Below are positions 41,047 to 49,546 of a stretch of 58,743 bases of DNA, piece after piece. Position 1 is the stretch's first letter. Each line of letters starts with the position of its first letter. The notes under the pieces are model-generated. The model saw nothing but the letters and a program-made list of their open reading frames with translations, searched no databases and had not been told where the DNA came from. Origin of the DNA: Bacillota bacterium (GTDB lineage Bacteria; Bacillota; Clostridia; Acetivibrionales; DSM-1351); assembly GCA_023409265.1 (NCBI GenBank), contig JAEYHZ010000034.1, positions 1-58,743 on the forward strand. The letters run 5' to 3'. The translations under genes and the position numbers were made by a program.

Positions 41047-41592
41047 TTAGCCCAAGGTGGAAAGCATCTGGCCCAGTTTGGTGTTGATTTGTGCAAGCCT
41101 GTCGTGCCTGTAGGTCTGTATTTTATACACTTCTTCAAAAGCTGACTGAACTGCTTCCAGATTCATGTTTTTAAAGTTTTCCTTATTGGCTTCCAGAACT
41201 GCTTTTACCTGACCTTCGGTAGATTGGATTTCTGACCTCAGGGCTTTAATATCGGCTTTTATTGTTTTCAGTCCGCCTTTTTGTTCCTTGGAGAGCTTTG
41301 TTTCGCTTGCTTTTAAAGTTGAGAGTTTACCCTTTATTTGTTCGTATAAAGCTTTATTTTGTTCCCTCAGTGCTAAATTTTCCTCTCTGTTTGCTTTACG
41401 TTCCGCTCTCAACGGCTCCACCTGTGCTTTAAAATTAGCTCTCTCGGCTTTTTGCTCCTGATTTACCTGTTGAACTTGAGTGGTATTAAGTGATGATGTT
41501 TCCTGATTTACAGTACCTTCTGCAGCAAAAATTCCTGTTGTCATCAAAGCAATCAGAGCCGTTGATAAAATTGGAGTAATAAATTTTTTCAT
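41047..41592 (-). CDS. Exported coiled-coil protein (Spy/CpxP-like in shape)
   Basis: This is a 181-residue secreted protein. A Sec signal peptide (residues 1-23, ending IFAAEG) is followed by a long, highly charged helical region (EQKAERANFKAQVEPLRAERKANREENLALREQ and onward) predicted as coiled coil. There are no Cys and no anchor. It resembles the helical envelope-stress proteins of the Spy/CpxP type in composition only. It is transcribed away from a two-component system that starts 169 bases away, which suggests that the system senses or controls it. Confidence 0.75.
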   Translation of the reverse strand: MKKFITPILSTALIALMTTGIFAAEGTVNQETSSLNTTQVQQVNQEQKAERANFKAQVEPLRAERKANREENLALREQNKALYEQIKGKLSTLKASETKLSKEQKGGLKTIKADIKALRSEIQSTEGQVKAVLEANKENFKNMNLEAVQSAFEEVYKIQTYRHDRLAQINTKLGQMLSTLG

Positions 41593-41760
41593 GCAAAAAC
41601 CTCCTCGACAATATGTTTAAGCCTTCTCCGGCTTATGGTTAAATTATAGTAGAGGCGCTTTTGGCAAAACAACGGACCAATTGTGGCAAAGCTATGGCAC
41701 TTTTCATTATCATATTAAATATAGCGAGAGTTCGTGTTAAGATAAGAACAGGTGATGATT

Positions 41761-42462
41761 ATGAATAAATTAATTTATATAGCTGATGATGAGTTAAATA
41801 TTCGCGAGCTTATCAAGACATTTTTATTAAATGAGGGTTACATGGTACAAACTTTTACAAATGGTGACGACTTGTACAATGAGTTTGTAAATAAGCCTTC
41901 TGATCTGGTTATTCTGGATATTATGATGCCTGGAACAGATGGGCTTTCGCTGTGCGGTAAATTAAGAGCAGTCAGTAACATTCCTATAGTGATTGTCTCT
42001 GCAAAAGATAGTGAGTTGGACAGAATTACAGGGATCACAATCGGCAGCGATGATTACCTGACTAAACCGTTTTCCCCGATAGAACTTGTTGTAAGAATAA
42101 AAGCTATATTCAGAAGAATTGAAATGGAAAAATCCTCTGATAATCAAGAGGAAATAATAAATTTTTCAGATATCACTATAGATGTAAATAAGAGAGGTGC
42201 TTTCTGCAAGGAAAAACCTATTGATATCACCCCTACAGAATTTTTACTTATGACATATCTTATCAGGAATAAGGATAAGGCAGTCAGTAGAGAAGAATTA
42301 CTTAAAAATGTCTGGAAATTTGATTTTGATGTGGATTCCAGAGCAACGGATGATGTTATAAAAAGATTGAGAAAAAAGCTGATAACCATTAAGAGCAGGG
42401 TTAGAATAGAATCTGTCTGGGGATTCGGCTTTAAAATTGTGGAGAGTGGCACTGATGATTAA
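41761..42462 (+). CDS. OmpR-family response regulator
   Basis: This DNA-binding regulator has about 233 residues. In the receiver domain, ADDE carries the acidic pair, LVILDIMMPG carries the phospho-acceptor Asp (about residue 50), and LTKPFSP has the conserved Lys. The C-terminal winged helix (about 130-233) shows ITPTEFLLMTYLIRN, SREELLKNVWKFDF and RATDDVIKRLRKKL. The start ATG 41761 is preferred; AGGTGATG precedes it. The stop overlaps the start of the sensor kinase by 8 bases. The divergent coiled-coil protein is a likely target. Confidence 0.94.
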   Translation: MNKLIYIADDELNIRELIKTFLLNEGYMVQTFTNGDDLYNEFVNKPSDLVILDIMMPGTDGLSLCGKLRAVSNIPIVIVSAKDSELDRITGITIGSDDYLTKPFSPIELVVRIKAIFRRIEMEKSSDNQEEIINFSDITIDVNKRGAFCKEKPIDITPTEFLLMTYLIRNKDKAVSREELLKNVWKFDFDVDSRATDDVIKRLRKKLITIKSRVRIESVWGFGFKIVESGTDD

Positions 42463-43846
42463 GATAAAACATAAAATTGCGTTACCTTTTATGATAATTA
42501 TGATTGTCATACCACTTGTAACCATGTTGATATTTAATGTTATAATACAGGCATACATCTATAAAATTGCTAATGAAGATTTGAAGGACGCCATTGAAAC
42601 AACGAATTTCTTACTGAAGCAGCAGGAAGTAAATAATTTCCTGGAAAGGGGAGAACAGGAGGGGATAACTGCAACGCTGCCCAAATTTAAAACAGCCTTA
42701 AGAACCTCAAAAATTGCAACTAACACAGAGATTATTATATTGGGAAAGCAGGGAAGGCTGGTTTATCCCAGAACTTTATCGGAGGATTCCTTTTTAAACG
42801 AAGATATAATTCAAGCTGTGAAAAATCTGGACATTGCCAAGCCTAAAGTGGCACAGAGAATAAAAATTGATAATAAAAATTATCTTGTTGCAAAACATTC
42901 AAATAAGCAACTGGCCTATAAGTTAATATACATTTTATCCATGGATAATGCAGATGGACTGATAAGACTTGTAAACCTTGTACTTGTGAGTATTCTGGCT
43001 GTAGCAACGGTTTTAAGCCTCATATTGTCTTTAATAATATCAAAAGGGATATCCAAGCCGATTAATACTATAAATGCTGCGGCAAAAAAAATCGGGCAGG
43101 GTGATTTTGTTATAATAGAGCCGATAAATACGTCAATGGAAATGTATGAGTTAAGCAGCAGTATAAATTCCATGTCTTCAAATCTTGAAAGATTTGAGAA
43201 AAGCCAGCGGACGTTTCTTCAGAATGCTTCCCATGAGCTCAGGACGCCCTTGATGTCTGTTCAGGGCTATGCCGAGGGCATTATGAAAGGTATATTCTCT
43301 GACAATACCCAGGCAGCTCAGATAATTTGTAATGAAAGCAAAAGACTTACTGCACTGGTTGAGCAGTTATTGGTGCTTTCCAGAATTGAGAATAATACTT
43401 ATCAGATAAATATTTGCAGAATAGTACTTAATAATTTAATGAGGGACTTTATTCAAAGGATTACCGGACTCGCTATCAAAAGTGATAAACAGCTTGTTTT
43501 TGAAGAGGACAGCAGCAGTATTACAGTTCAAGCGGATGAAGAACTGCTATCCCAGGTTATAATAAATATTGTTTCAAACAGTATCAGGTTTGCAAAAAGT
43601 AAAGTTGAGGTGCATTTATTTAAAGATGAGGATAAAGCCTACATTAACATTATTGATGATGGAAATGGAATTTCGGAAGAAGATTTACCACACATTTTTG
43701 ATAGATTTTATAAGGGCAAGGGTGGTAATTTCGGCCTTGGGCTAGCAATAGCAAAGTCTTCGATAGATGCAATGAAAGGCAATATAACAGCCGGTAATTC
43801 TGAGAAAGGAGCAGAATTTTCAATAGCTCTACCGTTGTTAAAATGA
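42455..43846 (+). CDS. Membrane sensor histidine kinase
   Basis: This is a kinase of about 463 residues paired with the preceding regulator. Transmembrane helices lie at about 10-30 and 167-190 around an extracytoplasmic sensor of about 135 residues. A HAMP domain (SKPINTINAAAKKIGQGDF) leads to the HisKA motif NASHELRTPLMSVQGYAEG with the phosphorylated His. The ATPase motifs are INIVSNSIRFA (N box), IDDGNGISEEDLPHIFDRFYKG (G1) and GNFGLGLAIAKS (G2). The start ATG 42455 is chosen for its GGAGAG site. Confidence 0.94.
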   Translation: MIKIKHKIALPFMIIMIVIPLVTMLIFNVIIQAYIYKIANEDLKDAIETTNFLLKQQEVNNFLERGEQEGITATLPKFKTALRTSKIATNTEIIILGKQGRLVYPRTLSEDSFLNEDIIQAVKNLDIAKPKVAQRIKIDNKNYLVAKHSNKQLAYKLIYILSMDNADGLIRLVNLVLVSILAVATVLSLILSLIISKGISKPINTINAAAKKIGQGDFVIIEPINTSMEMYELSSSINSMSSNLERFEKSQRTFLQNASHELRTPLMSVQGYAEGIMKGIFSDNTQAAQIICNESKRLTALVEQLLVLSRIENNTYQINICRIVLNNLMRDFIQRITGLAIKSDKQLVFEEDSSSITVQADEELLSQVIINIVSNSIRFAKSKVEVHLFKDEDKAYINIIDDGNGISEEDLPHIFDRFYKGKGGNFGLGLAIAKSSIDAMKGNITAGNSEKGAEFSIALPLLK

Positions 43847-44088
43847 TCTTAATGGTCTTACTGTTTATTTGTCCATAGACAGGATAATATATCGGTAATC
43901 CTGCCTTGGAATTGCGGTTTTTGTTGAATAATACATCTTGCTAAGTTATAATTTAATAGGTTGATATAGGAACAGTTCCCTTAGCAAATTATCAAACTAT
44001 AGAAATAGATTAATTTAATATGGATTTTTTTACATCAGTTTTAAAGGTTGAAAAATATTGCTTGCATCGATAGACAGGAGGAACACAT

Positions 44089-45360
44089 ATGGCAGTTAGA
44101 GTAGTTGTAGGAACTCAATGGGGTGATGAAGGTAAAGGTAAGTATATTGATATGCTTGCCGAACAGTCAGATATCATAGTCAGATTTTCCGGTGGAAATA
44201 ATGCAGGTCACACTATTGTAGCAAATGGAGAAAAGTACGCATTACATTTGATTCCGTCAGGAATACTTCATACAAGTAAAACCTGTATTATTGGAAATGG
44301 AGTTGTAATTGATCCTGCTGTACTTCTTAAGGAAATGAAAGGCTTGAATGATAGAGGTATTACTACGGATCACCTTTTAATCAGTGACAGAGCCCATTTA
44401 ATAATGCCTTATCATATTGGTCTCGATGAACTTCAGGAAAACTTCAGGGGAAATAACAGCATAGGTACAACAAAAAGAGGTATTGGACCTTGTTATGCAG
44501 ATAAAATAGAACGCTGCGGTATAAGAATGTGTGACCTTATTGACAAAGAGGAATTAATCAAAAAAGTTAAAGCAAACCTTGAATTGAAGAATCTGATTAT
44601 AGAAAGAGTATACGGCGGCAAGCCCTACGATGCCGAAGCAATAATAGAAGAATACCTGGGCTATGCGGAAAAGCTTAGGAAATATGTTACCGATACTACA
44701 AGTCTCCTGGGAGATGCCATAGACAATGATAAGAACATTCTGTTCGAGGGAGCTCAGGCTAATTTCCTTGATATAGATTTCGGTACTTATCCATATGTTA
44801 CCTCGTCAAACCCAATAGCAGGTGGCGTATGTACCGGCTCAGGTCTGGGTCCTGTTTACATTAATGAAGTTTATGGTGTTCTCAAGGCGTATACTTCAAG
44901 AGTTGGGGCCGGTCCATTCCCGACAGAGCAGAACAACGAGACCGGTGATACCATAAGAGAACTGGGATGGGAATATGGTACTACTACCGGAAGACCCAGA
45001 AGATGTGGCTGGCTTGATACCGTAATGATAAAATATGCGGCAAAAATAAATGGTTTGACAGCGCTTGCCATTAACCATGTAGACACCATAGGCAAGCTCA
45101 AGGAGATCAAGCTTTGTGTAGGCTATAAATATAATGGACAGGTGATAAGATATTTCCCTGCCAGCCTGAATGAGCTTGCAAAGTGCGACCCGATCTATGA
45201 GGTGTTTGAGCCCTGGAACGAGGATATCTCCAATGTAAAGAGCTTTGACAAACTCCCTGCAAACGCTCAGAAATACCTGCAGAGAATAGAAGAGCTGGTT
45301 GGTGTAAAAATTGGTCTCATCGGAGTAGGAAAAGACAGAGAGCAGATTATTGTCAGGTAA
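44089..45360 (+). CDS. purA: Adenylosuccinate synthetase
   Basis: It joins IMP and aspartate with GTP, the first committed step to AMP. The 423 residues are standard. It begins VVVGTQWGDEGKGKYIDML (GTP P-loop with catalytic Asp) and contains GNNAGHTIV, GTTKRGIGPCYADK, FEGAQANFLDIDFGTYPYVTSSN, TTTGRPRRCGWLD and a TRKD-like GKDREQIIV end. GACAGGAGG precedes ATG 44089. It is a single gene with a hairpin downstream. Confidence 0.97.
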   Translation: MAVRVVVGTQWGDEGKGKYIDMLAEQSDIIVRFSGGNNAGHTIVANGEKYALHLIPSGILHTSKTCIIGNGVVIDPAVLLKEMKGLNDRGITTDHLLISDRAHLIMPYHIGLDELQENFRGNNSIGTTKRGIGPCYADKIERCGIRMCDLIDKEELIKKVKANLELKNLIIERVYGGKPYDAEAIIEEYLGYAEKLRKYVTDTTSLLGDAIDNDKNILFEGAQANFLDIDFGTYPYVTSSNPIAGGVCTGSGLGPVYINEVYGVLKAYTSRVGAGPFPTEQNNETGDTIRELGWEYGTTTGRPRRCGWLDTVMIKYAAKINGLTALAINHVDTIGKLKEIKLCVGYKYNGQVIRYFPASLNELAKCDPIYEVFEPWNEDISNVKSFDKLPANAQKYLQRIEELVGVKIGLIGVGKDREQIIVR

Positions 45361-45406
45361 TCTATTAAGGTAAACTATCAAGTATAGATATAATGCTATT
45401 ATTATA

Positions 45407-45462
45407 AGCAAGAACTGTTGTAAAAAACTATTGAAAAAGTCGGGTTTGCAGCAGTTCTTGCT
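45407..45462 (+). terminator. Hairpin after purA
   Basis: AGCAAGAACTGTTG pairs with CAGCAGTTCTTGCT (one mismatch). It lies 46 bases past the purA stop and has no T run directly after it. Confidence 0.65.
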
Positions 45463-45523
45463 GTATGTTGACATGATTTTCTTTAAGCAAGAAAAAAAAA
45501 TCTATGTATTTTCATAAAATGTG

Positions 45524-45552
45524 TTGACAAAATACCATTTATTAAGTATTAT
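45524..45552 (+). promoter_or_regulatory. Promoter of tRNA-Lys
   Basis: TTGACA (45524-45529), 17-base spacer, TATTAT (45547-45552). The tRNA begins 35 bases later. Confidence 0.75.
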
Positions 45553-45587
45553 TTATACCTGTGGTCGGAAAAAACCAACCAACATAT

Positions 45588-45663
45588 GACCCATTAGCTC
45601 AGTTGGCAGAGCACTTGACTTTTAATCAAGGTGTCCGCAGTTCGAATCTGCGATGGGTCACCA
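45588..45663 (+). tRNA. tRNA-Lys (anticodon TTT)
   Basis: The acceptor stem GACCCAT pairs with ATGGGTC, then discriminator A and an encoded CCA. The D-arm is TAGCTCAGTTGGCAGAGC, the anticodon loop is CTTTTAA and the T-arm includes GTTCGAATC. It is a single tRNA with its own promoter and terminator. Confidence 0.97.
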
Positions 45664-45664
45664 G

Positions 45665-45699
45665 AACCCTTCAATCTAAACAGGTTGAGGGGTTTTTTT
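45665..45699 (+). terminator. Terminator after tRNA-Lys
   Basis: AACCCTTCAA pairs with TTGAGGGGTT (one G-T), followed by a T run. Confidence 0.88.
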
Positions 45700-45928
45700 G
45701 TATAAAAAAATTTTAATGGCGAAACGGACAAGCGAATGTTAAAATATGGATACTATACTAACGGTGTGAGAGCCAGAGCCGACATTTCTTGTATTGAAAC
45801 CAAAAAGTGAAATAAATATATCAAGAACAGTTATAATTATTCTTGAGCTTGAAACAGATCAAGATTATATGGTATTATTTTCAAGTAAGTTTTGTAAATT
45901 AATATTAATTATACGAGGAGGTATTCTT

Positions 45929-46012
45929 ATGAAAACCATGCAGATATCCAAATCACATGTAAAGATCACAAAATTCAATATGATGTTGCTCTGCACGGGC
46001 CTGATTTCATAA
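45929..46012 (+). CDS. Possible 27-residue peptide
   Basis: The frame starts at ATG 45929, eight bases after a near-perfect CGAGGAGG, and encodes a basic peptide with a short hydrophobic end (KFNMMLLCTGLIS). It could be a leader peptide, a small toxin, a truncated exported protein or chance. The frame is open upstream to 45794 but without a ribosome site. A terminator is found 155 bases after the stop. Confidence 0.35.
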   Translation: MKTMQISKSHVKITKFNMMLLCTGLIS

Positions 46013-46166
46013 GATAGCAATATATCTCACATGTTATACCTTCAATCAATAATTTAAAGATAAATATAGATTAAAGATTTAACGTTCCATTGGGCAAATC
46101 CCTTACAGCTGATATTCTCATACTGCTAATTTATTTTCAGGAAGAAATCTATTTATTTAATAGAAG

Positions 46167-46204
46167 AACTGTGCAGATCCATTACACTGCTGCAGTTTTT
46201 TTGT
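46167..46204 (+). terminator. Terminator
   Basis: AACTGTGCAG pairs with CTGCTGCAGTT (one bulge), followed by seven T. Confidence 0.8.
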
Positions 46205-46241
46205 GGTCTTTGCTTCAACCCATATCAGGAGGAGCAGGGAT

Positions 46242-46541
46242 ATGAAATATCTAAAGGCACAGAGTGTGCTTCCGAAAGAAGTAATCGCAATAATTCAGGA
46301 GTTTATTGACGGTGAATTTGTTTATATACCTAGAAAAGAAGGAAAACAAAGGTCCTGGGGCGAAAAAAGCGGTGCAAAAGACAGCCTGAAGGAAAGAAAC
46401 TGTCAGATATACAAGGATTACATAAATGGTACCAAAGTTATGGATTTGACAGTAAAGTATTTTTTGTCCGAGCAAAGTATCAGAAGGATTATCAGTCAAC
46501 AAAAAAGCCATTGCTCAAATTCGGTTCATAGCAGTTTATGA
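46242..46541 (+). CDS. CD3324-like small putative DNA-binding protein
   Basis: This 99-residue protein reads MKYLKAQSVLPKEVIAIIQ, then EFIDGEFVYIPRKEG and a predicted helix-turn-helix at about 60-88 (YINGTKVMDLTVKYFLSEQSIRRIISQQK). I recognise the pattern of the clostridial CD3324 family, related in shape to Mor-type activators; its role is unknown. The start ATG 46242 follows AGGAGGAGC. The frame is open upstream to 46203 without a ribosome site. The extra 12 residues after QQK look like a random C-terminal tail. Confidence 0.75.
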   Translation: MKYLKAQSVLPKEVIAIIQEFIDGEFVYIPRKEGKQRSWGEKSGAKDSLKERNCQIYKDYINGTKVMDLTVKYFLSEQSIRRIISQQKSHCSNSVHSSL

Positions 46542-46611
46542 AATTGAAATGCCGGCAATGCCGGGTTATAGTTTTCTTAAGACAATAACCTGTTGAAAGG
46601 AATGAAAGACA

Positions 46612-46779
46612 ATGGCATTAAAAACTCATAGAGGGAAAACCTTGTGGAAATTACCATCACACGGCAGAGGTACCTGTCCTGTATGTAAGGCTACGAGAAT
46701 AAAGGTTTTGTATGAAATGCATAAAGCTGATGGAGGTAAGCTTATGGTATGTAAGCGGTGCCAGCATAAGCACGTGTGA
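46612..46779 (+). CDS. Small zinc-ribbon protein (55 residues)
   Basis: It encodes a basic protein beginning MALKTHRGKTLWKLPSHGRG, with CPVC (about residues 22-25) and CKRC (about 47-50), two Cys pairs 21 residues apart that form a zinc ribbon. AAAGGAATG precedes the start. It ends four bases before the start of the DUF2268 protease gene, which has no ribosome site of its own, so the two are probably translationally coupled. The function is unknown; a nucleic-acid or protein-binding role is likely from the charge. Confidence 0.72.
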   Translation: MALKTHRGKTLWKLPSHGRGTCPVCKATRIKVLYEMHKADGGKLMVCKRCQHKHV

Positions 46780-46783
46780 AATA

Positions 46784-47635
46784 ATGGAATATAAGCTTAA
46801 AGTTATTGAGCCCTATAAAGGAATAAAGAACTACATTAACGCTGTTTTAGACAATGAAACCCGGGATATGGATGGATTATGGTTAAAGCATGCTATTGAG
46901 CCATTTTGGAATGATTGGGCTGTAGGACAATTCAATGAACAAAGAATTAGAGTTGATATGTCTAGACCAGTAACAGACGTTGTTAAGCTCAAGAAGTCTA
47001 TTGAAGGGCTTGAGGCTTTCGGAATAGAAGTCTTGCTCCGGAGAAAATACAGGATGATTTCTGAAATGCTGCCTCCACCGGAGTCAGATAAAATAGTGTG
47101 TATTTATCCAAACATATGGCTGGATCAGTCTGTACACGGCGTAGTCGGAACCTGCGTGGGTGAGAATATACTGATTCAGATAAATCCGGCAGTTGACGGA
47201 TGGGAGAAATATCTGCCCTGGGTACTGGCCCATGAATATAACCATACTGTATGGGGATACAACTATTTTTATCTGCAAGGAAACAAATTTCAAGATCTGC
47301 TGACCTCAATAATCTCAGAAGGTCTGGCCGATTCCTTTGCAAAGGCCGTATGCCCGGATTTAACTCCTTCCTGGATTAAAGCTTTGACAACTGAACAGGA
47401 ATATCAACAGTGGAATACCTTACAGGAATATTTGAGCCTTGAAGACAATATGGAGTTACACCACCGATTTTTCTTTGGAGATATTAAGACTGGAACTCCT
47501 GCTTTTACAGGATATACTATAGGATTTCAAATAGTGCAGAAATATTTGAGTTTTTACCCTGGAACCAGCTGGAAAGCTTTAATTAAAATGGACTCACGGG
47601 AAATTTTTCAAAAGAGCGGTTATTTTTTGGAATAA
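46784..47635 (+). CDS. DUF2268-type putative zinc metalloprotease
   Basis: The 283 residues carry a clear zinc-protease motif, LAHEYNHTVWG (about residues 151-161; His-Glu-x-x-His), and a downstream Glu in ISEGLADSFA that would be the third ligand, giving a gluzincin-like site. The pattern matches the DUF2268 family of predicted Zn-dependent proteases. There is no signal peptide, so it is probably cytoplasmic. The start ATG 46784 lies right behind the zinc-ribbon gene. The reading frame extends upstream through that gene but has no better start. Confidence 0.85.
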   Translation: MEYKLKVIEPYKGIKNYINAVLDNETRDMDGLWLKHAIEPFWNDWAVGQFNEQRIRVDMSRPVTDVVKLKKSIEGLEAFGIEVLLRRKYRMISEMLPPPESDKIVCIYPNIWLDQSVHGVVGTCVGENILIQINPAVDGWEKYLPWVLAHEYNHTVWGYNYFYLQGNKFQDLLTSIISEGLADSFAKAVCPDLTPSWIKALTTEQEYQQWNTLQEYLSLEDNMELHHRFFFGDIKTGTPAFTGYTIGFQIVQKYLSFYPGTSWKALIKMDSREIFQKSGYFLE

Positions 47636-47691
47636 TTAGCGTAGGCTAAGGTACCAAGTCAATACTGACTGACGATATCAAGAATGCAATG

Positions 47692-47724
47692 AACCCTTGT
47701 ATTACTACAGGGGTTTATTTTTTT
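47692..47724 (+). terminator. Terminator after the DUF2268 gene
   Basis: AACCCTTGTA pairs with TACAGGGGTT (one mismatch), followed by TATTTTTTT. Confidence 0.85.
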
Positions 47725-47950
47725 ACTCAATTAGGCTTTTGCTGATGTACAATATGCTAATCATAAGTTAAAGGACAATATGTTACAGTAGGCTAAAGGG
47801 GGAAACCATCTGCCTGGCGGGCAATTATGAATGGAGTTGAATTGACGTGTATGGAGTGATAATATATACCATAATTACTTTAATTTATAATTATATGGAA
47901 ATCATAAATATAAATATGCCATTTATGTTAATTGAAAGGCTTACCGATAC

Positions 47951-48808
47951 ATGAAAAAGAATCTTGATATAAGCAAAACTTCAGTTACTATTATTGTTCT
48001 CAATGCTTTTCTTATTATTGTTGTTTTATTAGTGTCAATCTACGGTTTCAGCCAGGTACAATCCATTAAGAGTACTAACGAAAGTAATATAAATATATTG
48101 CTTCTTGCTGCCATTTTAATCGTTGCCGTAAACAGCTTCGTAGTAATACATGACAGATACACTCTAAAACGTGCTGAAAACCGTTTTGGAGTGCTTAAAA
48201 GTACTATGTCCCAGGTAGAGACCCTCAATAACACTTTGAGAGCTCAGAGGCATGATTTTCTTAATCAACTGCAGGTTATGTACAGCCTTTTGGAAATGAA
48301 TGAGTACGGGGAAGCCATGAGTTATATAGAAAGTGTCTATCAGGACATTTTAAAAGTGAGCAGGTTCTTAAAAACGTCAAGTCCGGCAGTTAACGCATTA
48401 CTTCAGGCCAAGCTGCTTGCTTGTGAAAAAGAGGCAATAGAAGTAGATTTAAAGGTTTCCTCCCAGTTAAGCGAACTCAAAATTCCGGCATGGGAGTTGT
48501 GCAGAGTACTTGGTAATCTTATTGATAATTCTATTTATGCATTAAAAGATATAAAAGAAAAAAGGCTATTACAGATTGAAATATATCAGGATATAAAATT
48601 TACAGGCTTTAAAATATGCAATAACGGACCTGAGATTGATAAAAAAAATCTGGAAAAAATATTTTTACCTGGGTTTACAACAAAGGGTGAACTGGGTGAG
48701 GGAATGGGACTGTCCATAGTGAAAGAAATTGTTGAGGCAAATGAAGGAACTGTTGAATTAATGAGTACACCGACGCAGACATGTTTTGAAGTGCGAATCC
48801 CGAGATAG
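47951..48808 (+). CDS. Sensor histidine kinase with Spo0B-type phosphotransfer helix
   Basis: This 285-residue membrane kinase has two transmembrane helices (about 12-34 and 46-67) that are almost all of the membrane part. A SPOB_a-type helix pair follows, RAQRHDFLNQLQVMYSLLEMNEYGEAMSYI, with the phospho-His in RHDFLNQ. The ATPase domain shows CRVLGNLIDNSIYAL (N box), ICNNGPEI, IFLPGFTTKGELGEGMGLSIVKEI (G boxes). With hardly any outside loop it probably senses the membrane or a membrane partner. Kinases of this CitA/DcuS-like class usually pair with LytTR or similar regulators. One lies 2 kb downstream (50766) past nfeD and floA. Confidence 0.9.
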   Translation: MKKNLDISKTSVTIIVLNAFLIIVVLLVSIYGFSQVQSIKSTNESNINILLLAAILIVAVNSFVVIHDRYTLKRAENRFGVLKSTMSQVETLNNTLRAQRHDFLNQLQVMYSLLEMNEYGEAMSYIESVYQDILKVSRFLKTSSPAVNALLQAKLLACEKEAIEVDLKVSSQLSELKIPAWELCRVLGNLIDNSIYALKDIKEKRLLQIEIYQDIKFTGFKICNNGPEIDKKNLEKIFLPGFTTKGELGEGMGLSIVKEIVEANEGTVELMSTPTQTCFEVRIPR

Positions 48809-48984
48809 GGTTGAGTACATACAAAACGACATATTAAACATCAAAATGTATTTTATACAGCTTATATATTTATATGGGGCGAATTTTGATTTACACTTTA
48901 ATTGTGAAAGAGATATTAAGTGATAGAACAAAAGATTGAATTCAATTTAGATTCTTATTGTTGAACTGGAGGTGATTATACAAA

Positions 48985-49485
48985 ATGAGCATAATTACTT
49001 TATTAACAAGTATTGATCCTGTATCTGCTGTTTGTTTTATATTAGGTCTGGCTCTGGTCATTTTTGAAATGTTTCATCCGGGACTATCTTTTCCTGGCAT
49101 ACTGGGCGGAATATTGATAATAGTGGGAGTAGTTCTAACTGCCAGAACATTAATGGATGTACTTATTTTGGTTATTTTAGTTCTGGCAATACTGGGAATA
49201 GCTCTTACAATAGTAGTTCATTCCGCCACAAGGGGCCACCTTTCAAGGGTTCTTATTCTCTCCGATTCTCTTGACAAGGAAGTTAAGAATGAAATGTATG
49301 AGGATCTGGACTATTTTGTAGGGAATGAAGGTATAACTCTGACTCCCCTGCGTCCTTCCGGAAGTACGGATTTTGATGGTGTAAGGCTGGATGTTATTTC
49401 CGAAGGTGAATTTATTGACAAGGGTAGAAGGGTAAAAATTATCAGAATGGAAGATCGTAAATTTATAGTTAAGGAAATTAATTAA
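48985..49485 (+). CDS. NfeD-family membrane protein (short form)
   Basis: The 166 residues contain three or four transmembrane helices in the first 80 residues (VSAVCFILGLALVIFEMFHPGLSFPGILGGILIIVGVVL) and a C-terminal OB-fold (about 105-166: VGNEGITLTPLRPSGSTDFDGVRLDVISEGEFIDKGRRVKIIRMEDRKFIV). The N-terminal protease domain of long NfeD is absent. Short NfeD proteins are encoded next to, and work with, flotillin-like FloA, as here. GGAGGTGATT precedes ATG 48985. Confidence 0.93.
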   Translation: MSIITLLTSIDPVSAVCFILGLALVIFEMFHPGLSFPGILGGILIIVGVVLTARTLMDVLILVILVLAILGIALTIVVHSATRGHLSRVLILSDSLDKEVKNEMYEDLDYFVGNEGITLTPLRPSGSTDFDGVRLDVISEGEFIDKGRRVKIIRMEDRKFIVKEIN

Positions 49486-49546
49486 AATTTAAGGTAAAGA
49501 ATAAACTTATATGTAGTATTTAAAATAAAGAAGAGGGGTATTTAGT

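Larger units (their letters stand above)
45700..46241. other. Gene-poor region with one small ORF
   Basis: Apart from the 27-codon ORF at 45929 and a terminator at 46167-46202 nothing is convincing. It is AT-rich and may represent a small transcript between the tRNA and the CD3324-like gene. Confidence 0.5.

Noticed and set aside
45794..45928. Upstream extension of the 27-residue ORF to a 72-residue protein
   Set aside because: The only upstream start is a TTG without a ribosome site, whereas ATG 45929 has an almost perfect one.
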